Below, in pieces: positions 7,327 to 15,913 of a stretch of DNA of 54,990 bases. The DNA comes from Gemmatimonadota bacterium (GTDB lineage: Bacteria > Gemmatimonadota > Gemmatimonadetes > Gemmatimonadales > Gemmatimonadaceae), in NCBI GenBank assembly GCA_021324635.1, contig JAJPIS010000078.1, positions 1 through 54,990 on the forward strand, read 5' to 3'. Each line of letters begins with the position of its first letter. Position 1 is the stretch's first letter. Made by a program: the position numbers and the translations under genes. Below the pieces are notes generated by a model. It ran no database searches. It was not told the DNA's origin and was given only the letters and a program-made list of their open reading frames with translations.

Positions 7327-9288
7327 ATGAATGCCTCGGCTGCCCGGGTCCCCGCGCCGCCGTCCGAGGCCGGGCCGACCCCGCCGGCGCGGTCCGGGGC
7401 GCGCCGCACGCCGGCCGGGATCGCCTACCGCCGGCTCCTCGGGTTCCTGCGGCCGCACCGGTGGCGGATGGGCGGCGCGATCGCGTCCAGCGTCGTCGCC
7501 GCGGCGCTCGATGCGTTCTCGATCGCGCTCCTGATTCCGTTCCTCAATGCGCTCTTCGACAAGCCGCCGTTCGCGGTCAACGGGACGGCGCTCACCCGGT
7601 TCGTCGCCTTCACGATCGGCTTCCTGCTCGATCCGCGCGACAAGATGGGGTCGCTCGAGACGGTCATCCTGATCGTCCTGGCGACCGTGTCCGTCAAGAA
7701 TCTCCTCGTCTGGTACGGGGGCCAGCTGGGGGCGCAGCTCCAGGAGTACGTGACGCGCGACATGCGGAACGTCGTCTACGCGCATCTCCAGCGTCTCCCG
7801 CTGCCGTACTTCACGCGGACCAAGGGCGGCCAGATCACGGCCCGGATCCTGGTCGACACCGACCAGACGAAATTGCTCGTCACGCAGCTGGTGACGTCCG
7901 GGATCCAGAACGGCTCGCAGATCGTCGTGTACATCGCGTCGATGTTCGCGGTCTCGTGGCGGCTGTCGCTCATCATGCTCACCGTCGCCCCGGCGATCAC
8001 CGGGACGCTCCAGCCCATCCTCCGCCGCCTCCGCAAGAACCACCGCCGGCTCCGCGACGACTACGGCGAGATCCTGAGCGTGCTCCAGGAGATCGTCTCC
8101 GGGATGCGGCTCGTGAAGTCCTTCCGGGCCGAGCCTTACGAGGAGCGGCGGTTCGTCGAAGCGAGCACGCAGTACTCGCGGCGACTCGTGCGGGTGACGA
8201 AGCTGGCCCTGCTGTCGCAGCCGATCACCGAGTTCCTGGGGACCCTGGTCATCGTCGGTCTCCTCTGGTACGGCGCGCGGGGCGTGCTCGTCGATCGGAC
8301 GCTGACCGGCGGCGAGCTGCTGGTCTTCCTCACGATCGCCATGAAGCTCCTCCAGCCGCTCAAGCAGGTGACGCAGCTCCCGACCACGGCCCAGGCCTCG
8401 CTCGCCGCCGCCGAGCGGATCTTCGAGATCCTGGACGAGCCCACCGAGACCGAGGCCGATCGGGGGACGCGCGACGTCGGCGCCGATTTCGACGCCGTCA
8501 GCTTCCAGCGCGTGACGTTCGCCTACGCGCCGGCGAGCGAGCCGGTGCTGTCCGACATCACGTTCACGGCGCGCAAGGGCGAGGTGGTGGCGCTCGTCGG
8601 GGCCAGCGGGGCGGGGAAGAGCACCCTCGTCGACCTCATCCCCCGGTTCATCGAGCCCACGAGCGGCCGCATTCTCCTCGGCGGAGCCGACACGCGCGAG
8701 ATCCGGCTCGCCGCCCTGCGCGCGCTGACCGGGATCGTGAGCCAGGACACGGTGCTCTTCAACGACAGCGTCCGCCGCAACATCGCCTACGGCGCCGAGG
8801 GGCGTTACACCGACGCGGAGGTCGAGGCCGCGGCCCGCGCCGCCAACGCCCACGCCTTCATCGCCGAGCTGCCGGACGGCTACGACACCATCCTGGGGGA
8901 GCGGGGGACGCGACTCTCCGGCGGGCAGCGGCAGCGCATCGCGATCGCCCGCGCCCTGTTGACCGACCCGCCGATCCTCATCCTCGATGAGGCGACGTCG
9001 GCGCTCGATACCGAGAGCGAGCGGCTCGTCCAGGAGGCGATCGACCGGCTGCTCGCCGGGCGCACGGTGTTCGTCATCGCGCACCGGCTCTCCACCGTGG
9101 CGCATGCCGACCAGATCCTGGTGCTCGATCGCGGGCGCATCGTGGAGCGCGGCACTCACACCGAGCTGCTGGCGCTCCGGGGGCTCTATCACCGGCTCCA
9201 CGCGCTCCAGTTCGGGGACGCGCCGATCGGTCCCGACGACGAGCCCCTGCTCGCGCGCCCGGCTCCGGTCGGTGGCGCGCTGGGCTAG
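7327..9288 (+). CDS. MsbA-like ABC exporter (fused permease and ATPase)
   Basis: A 653-aa half-transporter expected to flip lipid A or another lipid across the inner membrane as a homodimer. After a basic Pro/Ala-rich start of about 35 residues come six membrane segments. The nucleotide-binding domain has Walker [11 protein letters not shown]-loop VSQDTVLF, signature LSGGQRQR, Walker [13 protein letters not shown] and the switch His in IAHRLSTV. It follows the PorX-like gene by 23 bp and precedes two glycosyltransferases and a LpxL-type acyltransferase, a context that favours a lipid A or lipooligosaccharide substrate over drug export. A second, diverged exporter lies at 37967-39922. Confidence 0.85.
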   Translation: MNASAARVPAPPSEAGPTPPARSGARRTPAGIAYRRLLGFLRPHRWRMGGAIASSVVAAALDAFSIALLIPFLNALFDKPPFAVNGTALTRFVAFTIGFLLDPRDKMGSLETVILIVLATVSVKNLLVWYGGQLGAQLQEYVTRDMRNVVYAHLQRLPLPYFTRTKGGQITARILVDTDQTKLLVTQLVTSGIQNGSQIVVYIASMFAVSWRLSLIMLTVAPAITGTLQPILRRLRKNHRRLRDDYGEILSVLQEIVSGMRLVKSFRAEPYEERRFVEASTQYSRRLVRVTKLALLSQPITEFLGTLVIVGLLWYGARGVLVDRTLTGGELLVFLTIAMKLLQPLKQVTQLPTTAQASLAAAERIFEILDEPTETEADRGTRDVGADFDAVSFQRVTFAYAPASEPVLSDITFTARKGEVVALVGASGAGKSTLVDLIPRFIEPTSGRILLGGADTREIRLAALRALTGIVSQDTVLFNDSVRRNIAYGAEGRYTDAEVEAAARAANAHAFIAELPDGYDTILGERGTRLSGGQRQRIAIARALLTDPPILILDEATSALDTESERLVQEAIDRLLAGRTVFVIAHRLSTVAHADQILVLDRGRIVERGTHTELLALRGLYHRLHALQFGDAPIGPDDEPLLARPAPVGGALG

Positions 9289-9291
9289 CCG

Positions 9292-10389
9292 GTGCGCGTC
9301 CTGTTCTACTACTCCGCCCCGCAGTGGACGGGGAGCGCCCGGGCGTTCGCCGCCGCCGCCCGCGGGCTCGGAGACCGCGGCTATCAGGTGACGTTCGTCT
9401 GCCCCGGCAGCAGCGCCGTCGAGGTGCGCGCGGCCGCCGAGGGCTGCGATGTCATTCCGCTCGCACCCGGCGGCTCGCTACCCGTGCGGAGCTGGCGGCT
9501 CCAGCGGATCCTCACGGAGCGCTTCGTCGAGACGGTCTTCGTCCATACCGAGGCGGAGCAGCTCGCGGTCGCGATGGCGATGCGGCTCGCCGGCCGCGGG
9601 GGGGTCGTGCGGCGCGTGCCGGCCGGCGGGCGGTTCCATGCCGGACGGGGGACGCGCATGGCGTTGCGGTTGGCGAGCGGCGGGCTGATGTTCGCCTCGC
9701 GGCTCGATGAGGACGCGGTGTCGCCCCTCGCACGCGCGCGGCGGCCGGTCGTCGCGGAGCTGGGCGTCGCCCCCTCGCGCTACGACGAGCTGCGTCCCGT
9801 CCCGGCCGCGGCGCTCGGCGCGGCCTCGCCGGCAGCCCGCCTGATCGTCTGCGTGTATGACGGCGCTGAGCGCGTCCGAGCGGCGGGCGTGCTCCGCACC
9901 ATGGCCCTGCTCGCCCCGCGCCACCCCGAGCTCCACCTGGTGTTGCTCGGCCACGGGGCCGGTCACGAGGATCTGCGAATGCACGCCGCCGCGCTCGGCA
10001 TCGCCCGCCGCATCACGCACGTCGACGAGCGGGACGACGACCTGGCCGTGCTCCGCGCCGCGGACGTCGGGTGGGTGGCGGCGACGCTCGACACGGCGGC
10101 CTATGCGGCGCTCGACTTCATGGCGATGCGGATTCCCGTGCTCACCGACCGTGGCACGGTCGCCGAGCGCTATCTGGCGGCCGGGATCACGGGCGCGGTG
10201 CTGACGCCCGGGGACACCGCCGCGGCGGCCGCGACCGTCGCCGAACTGCTCGCCAACGATGCGCAGCGGACGGCGATGGGGAGCGCCGGCCGGGCGCGCG
10301 TCGCGCGCCAGTACGACGAGCGCGCGATGCTCGACGCCGTGCAACAGGCGGCGGACAGCGCGCGGGATCGAACGCTGTGGACCGGGTGA
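9292..10389 (+). CDS. Glycosyltransferase (GT-B fold, family 4-like)
   Basis: A 365-aa GT-B enzyme likely adding a sugar to an envelope glycolipid. It begins with a GTG 3 bp after the exporter stop (VRVLFYYSAPQWTGSARAF). The N-terminal half has Rossmann features (YQVTFVCPG). The C-terminal half resembles GT4: a strand near HLVLLGHGAGHEDLRMHAAALGI, then VGWVAATLDTAAYAALDFMAMRIPVLTDRGTVAERY, where the donor-binding E-x7-E motif is not clearly conserved. The sugar and acceptor cannot be read from sequence. It is one of two tandem glycosyltransferases between the exporter and the acyltransferase. Confidence 0.75.
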   Translation: MRVLFYYSAPQWTGSARAFAAAARGLGDRGYQVTFVCPGSSAVEVRAAAEGCDVIPLAPGGSLPVRSWRLQRILTERFVETVFVHTEAEQLAVAMAMRLAGRGGVVRRVPAGGRFHAGRGTRMALRLASGGLMFASRLDEDAVSPLARARRPVVAELGVAPSRYDELRPVPAAALGAASPAARLIVCVYDGAERVRAAGVLRTMALLAPRHPELHLVLLGHGAGHEDLRMHAAALGIARRITHVDERDDDLAVLRAADVGWVAATLDTAAYAALDFMAMRIPVLTDRGTVAERYLAAGITGAVLTPGDTAAAAATVAELLANDAQRTAMGSAGRARVARQYDERAMLDAVQQAADSARDRTLWTG

Positions 10390-10399
10390 CCGGGACGGC

Positions 10400-11722
10400 G
10401 TGCGCGCGCTCCGGCATCTCTTCATCACGCAGGACTATCCGCCGCTCGGCGGCGGCATGTCCCGCCGCCACGTCGAGCTGTGCCGGCGGCTCGCCGCGAC
10501 GCCCGGCGACCACGTGATGGTCTCCACGGTCGCTCCGGACGGCGCCCGACAGCGCGAGGCGGGTACCTTCGACACCGGCGAGCCGTACGACATCGTGCGG
10601 CAACCGTTCACCTTCCGCGGCGCCAAGACGATCGGCAACCAGGCGCGGTGGGCCCGGTGGCTGGCGCCCCGGACGGCGGTCGGGCGTCCCGACCACGTCG
10701 ACGTGATTCATTGCGGCAACATCCGGCCCGCCGGGTACCCGTCGTGGTGGGCGCATCGGGTGACCGGTGTCCCGTACCTCGTCTACGTCTACGGCGGCGA
10801 CCTCCTCCGCGAGCACCGGAAGATCGATCGGAGTCCACTCAAGCGCTGGACCGCGCGCCGGATCTTCGAGGACAGCGCCGGAGTCGTCGCCATCTCCGAC
10901 TGGAGCGGCGACGTCGCCCGCGATGTCATGGCGCAGGCGGGCGTGCGCCGCCCGCCGACGCTGCTGGTCAACCCGCTGGGCACCGATCCCGCCTTCTTCC
11001 ACCCGGGCCGCGACACGGGCGCGCTCCGCGCCCGGCTCGGGCTCGGCGATGCGCCACTCCTGCTGACCGTGGCTCGTCTCACGCCGCACAAGGGGATCGA
11101 TGTCGGGCTGGCGGCGCTCGCCGCGCTGCGCGAGGGCTGGCCGAGCCTGCGGTATCTCGTGATCGGGACGGGCGAGGATCTCCACCGTCTCGAGGCGCTC
11201 GCTGACGGGCTTGGCGTGCGGGATCGGGTGGTGTTCGCCGGGGCCCTGGCGGACGAGGCGATCGCCGAGGCCTATGCGACGGCGACCGTCTACGTCGGCC
11301 TCTCCCGGGTCGACGCCGGCATCAACGCCGAGGGATTCGGGATCGCCTTCGTCGAGGCCGGAGCGAGCGGCACGCCGAGCGTCGCCGGCGACTCCGGCGG
11401 CGTGCGGTCGGCCGTGCGCGACGGTGAGACGGGAGTCGTGGTCGACCCCGTGGACCCCGCCGCGGCGGCCGCGGCCATCCGGACGCTCCTCGACGACCCG
11501 GCCCGATGTGCTGCGCTCGGACGGGCGGCTCGCGATGCGGTCGAGCGGTACTACAACTGGGGCCGGGTGGCGCGGGAGGTGCGCGACTTCGCGGCGGACG
11601 CGGTGCGGGCGGCGGCCCGGCGCGCGGGCGGCCGGTCCGGGGCCGGGCGAGGTGCCGGGCGAGGCGCCGGGCGAGGTGCCGGACCGCGCGGCGCGGCGGG
11701 CGACGTCGGCGGAGTCGGGTGA
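10400..11722 (+). CDS. Glycosyltransferase family 4 protein
   Basis: A 440-aa retaining GT-B glycosyltransferase. Family features are the N-terminal ITQDYPPLGGGMSRRHVELC segment, YGGDLLREHR, ISDWSGDVARDV, TVARLTPHKGIDVGLAAL and the donor-site motif EGFGIAFVEAGASGTPSVAGDSGG. The GTG at 10400 is chosen because it begins the first beta strand and lies 10 bp after the preceding gene; the frame stays open upstream inside that gene. The last 30 residues are a Gly-Ala-Gly-Arg low-complexity tail made by 12-bp tandem repeats (about 11640-11690). The stop overlaps the next ATG by one base (TGATG). Confidence 0.85.
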   Translation: MRALRHLFITQDYPPLGGGMSRRHVELCRRLAATPGDHVMVSTVAPDGARQREAGTFDTGEPYDIVRQPFTFRGAKTIGNQARWARWLAPRTAVGRPDHVDVIHCGNIRPAGYPSWWAHRVTGVPYLVYVYGGDLLREHRKIDRSPLKRWTARRIFEDSAGVVAISDWSGDVARDVMAQAGVRRPPTLLVNPLGTDPAFFHPGRDTGALRARLGLGDAPLLLTVARLTPHKGIDVGLAALAALREGWPSLRYLVIGTGEDLHRLEALADGLGVRDRVVFAGALADEAIAEAYATATVYVGLSRVDAGINAEGFGIAFVEAGASGTPSVAGDSGGVRSAVRDGETGVVVDPVDPAAAAAAIRTLLDDPARCAALGRAARDAVERYYNWGRVAREVRDFAADAVRAAARRAGGRSGAGRGAGRGAGRGAGPRGAAGDVGGVG

Positions 11723-12672
11723 TGGCATCGGTCGGCGACGTCGTCGAGTACGCGGCGCTCCGGGTCGGGCTCGGCGCGCTCGGGCTCGTCCCCTGGCGCG
11801 CCGCCGGTTCGATCGCCGGTCGGGTGGCGCGCCTCGGATACCGGCCGCTCCGCATCCGACGTCACGTCGTCGAGTCGCAGATCGCGACCGCGTTCCCGGA
11901 GTGGGGTGCGCGCGAAGTGCGGCGCGTGGCGCGCGGCGCGTACGAGCATCTGGGGCGGACAGCGGTCGAAGCGGCGCTGCTGTCCACGCTCTCCCGCGAG
12001 CGGGTGCTCGACATGTTCGACGGCGAGGGCGACTGGGCGCGCATGGCGGACGCGCTCGCCGCGGGCCGCGGGGTCATCGTCGTCACCGGACATATCGGGA
12101 ACTGGGAGCTGGCGGGTGCCTACATCGCCGCGCGCGGGGTCGGGATCGAGGGCGTCGTCCGGCGGATGACGAATCCGTTCGTCGATCGCTATCTGACGGC
12201 GACGCGCGAGCGGGCGGGGCTCGGCGTCATCCCGGACGACCCGGTGCGGCGCATCCCGCGGGCGCTCCGGAGCGGCCACGTGGTCGCCCTGGTCGCCGAT
12301 CAGGGCGTCAAGGGGATGGCGTCGACGTATGTGCCGTTCTTTGGGCGGCTCGCCAAGACGCCGCGCGGGCCCGGAGTCTTCGCGCTTCGCCTCGGCGTGC
12401 CGCTCGTCGTCGGCACGGCGATCCGTCTGCCGAGCGGGAAGTACCGGGCGCTCGTCGAGCCGATCCTGGTGGAGGACACCGGCGACCGCGAGCGGGACGT
12501 CGACGCGGTGGTGCGTCGATACACATCGGTGCTCGAGCGCTGGGTCCGCGCCTATCCCGAGCAATACCTCTGGCACCATCGCCGCTGGAAGCGGCGCCCC
12601 GAGGAAGAGGCCGAGCTGGAGCGCCTGACCCAATCGTCGTCGACGTCCCCGCCGTCGCCGCCCCCCCCGTAG
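11722..12672 (+). CDS. LpxL/HtrB-type lysophospholipid/lipid A acyltransferase
   Basis: A 316-aa membrane-associated acyltransferase of the HtrB/MsbB family, expected to acylate lipid A or a related glycolipid from acyl-ACP. The catalytic H-x4-E motif is visible in VVTGHIGNWELAG, followed by FVDRYLTATRERAGLGVI, VALVADQGVKGMASTYVPFFG and the C-terminal PEQYLWHHRRWKRRP that closes most family members. An N-terminal hydrophobic segment (LGLGALGLVPWRAAGSIAG) anchors it. The last 12 residues are Ser/Pro-rich, and the TAG stop lies inside the GTAGGGGC start of the downstream repeat array, so the repeat may have replaced the native end. Confidence 0.85.
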   Translation: MASVGDVVEYAALRVGLGALGLVPWRAAGSIAGRVARLGYRPLRIRRHVVESQIATAFPEWGAREVRRVARGAYEHLGRTAVEAALLSTLSRERVLDMFDGEGDWARMADALAAGRGVIVVTGHIGNWELAGAYIAARGVGIEGVVRRMTNPFVDRYLTATRERAGLGVIPDDPVRRIPRALRSGHVVALVADQGVKGMASTYVPFFGRLAKTPRGPGVFALRLGVPLVVGTAIRLPSGKYRALVEPILVEDTGDRERDVDAVVRRYTSVLERWVRAYPEQYLWHHRRWKRRPEEEAELERLTQSSSTSPPSPPPP

Positions 12673-13178
12673 GGGCGGCATTCATGCCGCCCGCGATTCG
12701 CATCCCACAGGGAGGCGTGACCCGGCATTCATGCCGCCCGCGATTCGCATCCCGCACGGATGCCCGGCCCGGCATTCATGCCGCCCGCGATTCGCATCCC
12801 GCACGGATGCCCGGCCCGGCATTCATGCCGCCCGCGACGCGCATCCCGCACGGACGCCCGGCCCGGCATTCATGCGCCCGCGACCCGCATCGGCACGGAC
12901 CCGGGCGGGCGTGGGATGGGGCGCCGCGTGTGGCATTCCGCGCCCACGCCGGATGGTACGAACGCCGAACGGCGAACGGCGTGAATGCCGGGTCAGGCAT
13001 CGGTGCGAAATGACGGTAGCGGGCGGCATGAATGCCGCCCCCACGGGGGGGCACCGGCCGGCATCCGCCCGGGATGCCGGCCGGCGTGGCATGCCGCCCG
13101 CCATCGGCATTCGCGACGCCGCACGACCACCGTCGGGCGGCCGTGGGCGCCGGGTCGGCGCCGCGCCAGCGCCTTCCG
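12673..13178. repeat. Intergenic region with 47-bp palindromic repeats in direct and inverted arrays
   Basis: This 506-bp gap between the convergent acyltransferase and tyrS genes holds no gene I can support. Five direct units of exactly 47 bp start at 12677, 12724, 12771, 12818 and 12865; units 2 and 3 are identical, units 1 and 4 diverged, unit 5 degenerate. Each unit begins with GGCATTCATGCC inside a near-perfect palindrome GGGCGGCATTCATGCCGCCC. On the opposite strand the same unit recurs at 13036-12990, directly followed by a diverged copy from 12989, again with 47-bp spacing. Degenerate palindromes follow near 13060-13110. The array is not CRISPR, since there are no spacers. Reading frames through it are artefacts because 47 is not a multiple of three. 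Confidence 0.85.
13146..13162. terminator. Possible bidirectional hairpin after tyrS
   Basis: GGCGCC, a 5-nt loop and GGCGCC form a short GC stem 17 bp beyond the tyrS stop. It has no T-run and the call is weak. Confidence 0.25.
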
Positions 13179-14585
13179 TCAGAGGAACTGGACGAACGTC
13201 CGGTGGCGGGCGCCCTTGCGGAGGATGAGGGCGTTGCCCGGCAACAGGTCTCGCTCCCCGACCCGCGTGTTCTCCGGCGTGACCCGCTCATCGTTGGCGT
13301 AGAGGCCACCCTGCTGAATGAGCCGCCTGGCCTCGCTCCTGGAGCTCACGATGCGGGCCTCGACGGCGAGGTCGACCAGGTCGGCGGAGAAGACCGGCGG
13401 CCCGGCGCCGACGCCGACCGGCGCCACGAAGCGATCGCGGCGGACCTCGACATTCGGCATCTCCCGCTTGAGGAGGAGGAGCTCGTCGGCGCTGAGCGCG
13501 CGCGCGCTGCCGCCGAACAGCACCGCCGAGACCCGCTGCGCCGATCGCGCGAGCGCCTCGCCGTGGACCCGCGACGTGATGTCGAACGCCAGCGTCTCCT
13601 GGGCCTCACGCCGCTCCGGGGCGGCGGCCATCGCCGTCTCCAGGGCCGCGATCTCCTCGCGAGGCCGGAGCGTGAAGTACCGCAGGTAACGCACGACGTC
13701 GCGGTCGTCGGCGTTGATCCAGAACTGATAGAACTGGTACGGCGACGTCCGCTGCGGGTCGAGCCAGACGGCCCCCGCCTCGGTCTTGCCGAACTTCGTC
13801 CCGCTCGCCGTCGTCACGAGCGGCAGCACGAGCCCGTGCGCCGAGGCGCCGGTCGTCCGCCGGATCAACTCGATGCCGGCGGTGATGTTGCCCCACTGGT
13901 CGCTGCCCCCGAGCTGGAGCGTCGCGCCGTCGCGGCGGTGCAGCTCGAGGAAATCGGTCGCCTGGAGGAGCATGTACGCGAACTCGGTGAAGGAGATCCC
14001 ACCCTCGAGGCGGGACTGGACCGAGTCCTTCGCCAGCATGTAGTTGATGCTGAAGTGCTTGCCGATGTCGCGGAGCAGTGCGACCGCCGAGAGCGGCGTG
14101 AGCCAGTCGGCATTGTCCCGGACGAGCGCGCCCCGCGGCCCGCCGAACTCCAGGAAGCCCTCGAGCTGCTGCCGGATCGCGCGGCCGTTGGCGGCGATCT
14201 GCTCGGGGGCGAGCAACTGCCGCTCCGCCGCCTTGCCGCTGGGATCTCCGATGAGGCCCGTGCCGCCGCCGATGAGGATGATCGGCCGGTGCCCCGTGCG
14301 CTGGAGGTGCAGCAGGCCCATCACGGGGATGAGGTTCCCGACGTGCAGGCTGTCGGCGGTCGGATCGAAGCCGCAGTACCCCGTGACCGGTCCCGCCGCC
14401 AACGCGTCGGCAAGACGATCGGTGTGATCGTACAGCAGCCCACGCCACTCGAGCTCCGCGAGCAAGGACGCCGGCCGAGCGGGACCGGACGCGGGACCGG
14501 ACGCGGGACCGGACGCGGGACGGGGCGCGGGTGGCAGCGGGGACGGCGCGGGCTCGGGCGCGCCGGTGCGGACGGTCTCGCTCAC
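13179..14585 (-). CDS. tyrS: Tyrosyl-tRNA synthetase
   Basis: Class I aminoacyl-tRNA synthetase charging tRNA-Tyr, 468 aa against about 420 usually. The HIGH-type motif appears as LHVGNL after YCGFDPTADS, the KMSKS-type loop as KFGKTEAG, and the C-terminal S4 RNA-binding domain begins near LVDLAVEARIVSSRSEARRLI. The extra length is an N-terminal Pro/Ala/Gly tail that includes three perfect 12-bp repeats (14482-14520) encoding Gly-Pro-Ala-Ser units. The start is the GTG at 14585 because a TATCTT box ends 7 nt upstream; a TTG at 14609 is the longer alternative but lies upstream of that box. Confidence 0.94.
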   Translation of the reverse strand: MSETVRTGAPEPAPSPLPPAPRPASGPASGPASGPARPASLLAELEWRGLLYDHTDRLADALAAGPVTGYCGFDPTADSLHVGNLIPVMGLLHLQRTGHRPIILIGGGTGLIGDPSGKAAERQLLAPEQIAANGRAIRQQLEGFLEFGGPRGALVRDNADWLTPLSAVALLRDIGKHFSINYMLAKDSVQSRLEGGISFTEFAYMLLQATDFLELHRRDGATLQLGGSDQWGNITAGIELIRRTTGASAHGLVLPLVTTASGTKFGKTEAGAVWLDPQRTSPYQFYQFWINADDRDVVRYLRYFTLRPREEIAALETAMAAAPERREAQETLAFDITSRVHGEALARSAQRVSAVLFGGSARALSADELLLLKREMPNVEVRRDRFVAPVGVGAGPPVFSADLVDLAVEARIVSSRSEARRLIQQGGLYANDERVTPENTRVGERDLLPGNALILRKGARHRTFVQFL

Positions 14586-14592
14586 GCGAGGC

Positions 14593-14598
14593 AAGATA
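14593..14598 (-). promoter_or_regulatory. -10 box (TATCTT), leaderless, for tyrS
   Basis: TATCTT on the minus strand ends 7 nt before the GTG at 14585 and decides that start. Confidence 0.5.
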
Positions 14599-14704
14599 CG
14601 CGGGCGCAATTGCTTGCGCAGGTCCGACCCCAGCCTAGCTTTCGGAACGGTGCGTCACGAGCCGCCGCTCGGTGGACGGCACCGAAGGAGCAGCAGCGGA
14701 TCTC

Positions 14705-15004
14705 ATGGCCGACGAGACATATGGGGAAGCCCGGCGCCGCAACCTCGAACAGATGCTTCGGACGTTGGCGGAGCGCATCCGCCAGCTGGACGCGGCGGGG
14801 GTGCTGCTCACCCGCGCCAACGAGTTGATGGAGCTGATCGGCGACGTACGGACGGAGCTCTTCCACTACGAGGTGCGGGCGACCTACGATACCCCCGAGG
14901 TCGCGGAAAATCGGCGCATCGTGGCCGATGCCCAGAACGAGGATCGGCAGTGGGAGCGAACGGAGTGGAAGCCTGACGATGAGGACGGACCCAAGAAATG
15001 GTAA
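14705..15004 (+). CDS. Small conserved-looking hypothetical protein
   Basis: A 99-aa highly charged protein (MADETYGEARRRNLEQMLR) with a heptad-like helical stretch over residues 10-60 and an acidic/basic tail ending GPKKW. It has no signal peptide, membrane segment or recognised motif. AAGGAG lies about 15 nt before this ATG and supports translation; a GTG at 14672 is an upstream alternative. A TAGCTT sequence near 14637 could be its -10 box. Its TGG-TAA end overlaps the ATG of the DsbA-like gene, so it heads a three-gene set with dsbA-like and vkor. Function unknown. Confidence 0.6.
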   Translation: MADETYGEARRRNLEQMLRTLAERIRQLDAAGVLLTRANELMELIGDVRTELFHYEVRATYDTPEVAENRRIVADAQNEDRQWERTEWKPDDEDGPKKW

Positions 15005-15867
15005 GTCGAATGCCAGGTGACGAGGGACGGAAGCGGGGCGGCAGCGGCAAGGGCGCCTCGGGCGCCTCGGGCGCCTCGGGCGCCTCGGGCGGCGCGCCAC
15101 GCGGCCAGCAGCGGACGCCCCCGGCCAGCCGGTCCGCGCCACGCGCGCGACGCGGCGCCGCGGGCGGGCCACCCAATCAACGCGTGTTCGTCGCCGTCGT
15201 CGTGCTGCTGGTGGTCGTCGGCGCCGGCGTGCTCGGCTACCTCGCGAATCGCCCCAAGCCGGTCGCCGCCCGCACCCTCGACGCCGCCGTCCCCGCGTCG
15301 GCCGCCACCGGGCACACGCTCGGCCGATCCGACGCGCCCGTCCACATCATGGAGTTCGCGGACTTCGAGTGCCCGGCCTGTGCCAACTACACCGTCGTGA
15401 CCGAGCCCGATGTCCGGCGCCGGATCATCGACTCGGGCTACGCACAGGTCACCTACTACGACTTCCCGCTCCCGCAGCACAAGAACACGCTCGTCGCCTC
15501 CGAGGCGGCCGCCTGCGCCGGCGACCAGGGGAAGTTCTGGGAGATGCACGACCGGCTCTTCCAGGGGCAGACAGAGTGGAACGGCGAGACGACGAGCGAC
15601 CCCGAGAAGGTGATGCGCGGCTACGCCCAGACCCTCGGCCTCGATGTCCCCAGGTGGCAGCAGTGCGTCGAGCAGGGAGCGCACCAGCGCGACATCGCGG
15701 CCAACAAGGCCGAGGGCGAGCAGCTCCACGTGAACGAGACACCGACGTTCGTGATCGGGAATCGCGTCCTGCCCGGCGCGATCACCTTCGACGAGCTGCA
15801 CGCGTATGTGGACAGCGCGCGCGGACGTGGGCCCGGAGCCCCCGCGCACACCTCCGCCGCCCGCTGA
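14998..15867 (+). CDS. DsbA/DsbG-family membrane-anchored thiol-disulfide oxidoreductase
   Basis: A 289-aa periplasmic thioredoxin-fold protein that introduces or isomerises disulfides in exported proteins. Residues 1-61 are cytoplasmic, basic and Gly/Ser-rich, including four Gly-Ala-Ser units from 9-bp repeats (15055-15090). Residues 62-83 form a signal anchor (VFVAVVVLLVVVGAGVLGYL). The thioredoxin domain follows with C125-P-A-C128 (FADFECPACANY) and the cis-proline in NETPTFVIG. The VKOR gene 47 bp downstream is the expected reoxidising partner. The first ATG overlaps the previous stop; an ATG four codons later is possible. Confidence 0.9.
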   Translation: MVSRMPGDEGRKRGGSGKGASGASGASGASGGAPRGQQRTPPASRSAPRARRGAAGGPPNQRVFVAVVVLLVVVGAGVLGYLANRPKPVAARTLDAAVPASAATGHTLGRSDAPVHIMEFADFECPACANYTVVTEPDVRRRIIDSGYAQVTYYDFPLPQHKNTLVASEAAACAGDQGKFWEMHDRLFQGQTEWNGETTSDPEKVMRGYAQTLGLDVPRWQQCVEQGAHQRDIAANKAEGEQLHVNETPTFVIGNRVLPGAITFDELHAYVDSARGRGPGAPAHTSAAR

Positions 15868-15913
15868 CCCGGGGACCTGGCGGGCGGTGACGGAGCCGGG
15901 CGGGATCTGACCG

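Noticed and set aside
7093-9201. 702-codon open frame on the minus strand opposite the MsbA-like exporter
   Set aside because: Shadow of a real ABC transporter gene; the composition is low-complexity and no domain is seen.
12731-13013. Small proteins read from the repeat region (Met-Pro-Pro-Ala-Ile-Arg type)
   Set aside because: The 47-bp period shifts the frame at each unit and all frames on both strands are open because of base composition.
12677-13036. Repeat array as CRISPR
   Set aside because: The units follow each other without variable spacers, the period is exactly 47 bp, and no cas gene is nearby.
11722-13178. Insertion sequence or phage remnant at the repeat region
   Set aside because: No transposase or integrase reading frame and no target-site duplication were seen.
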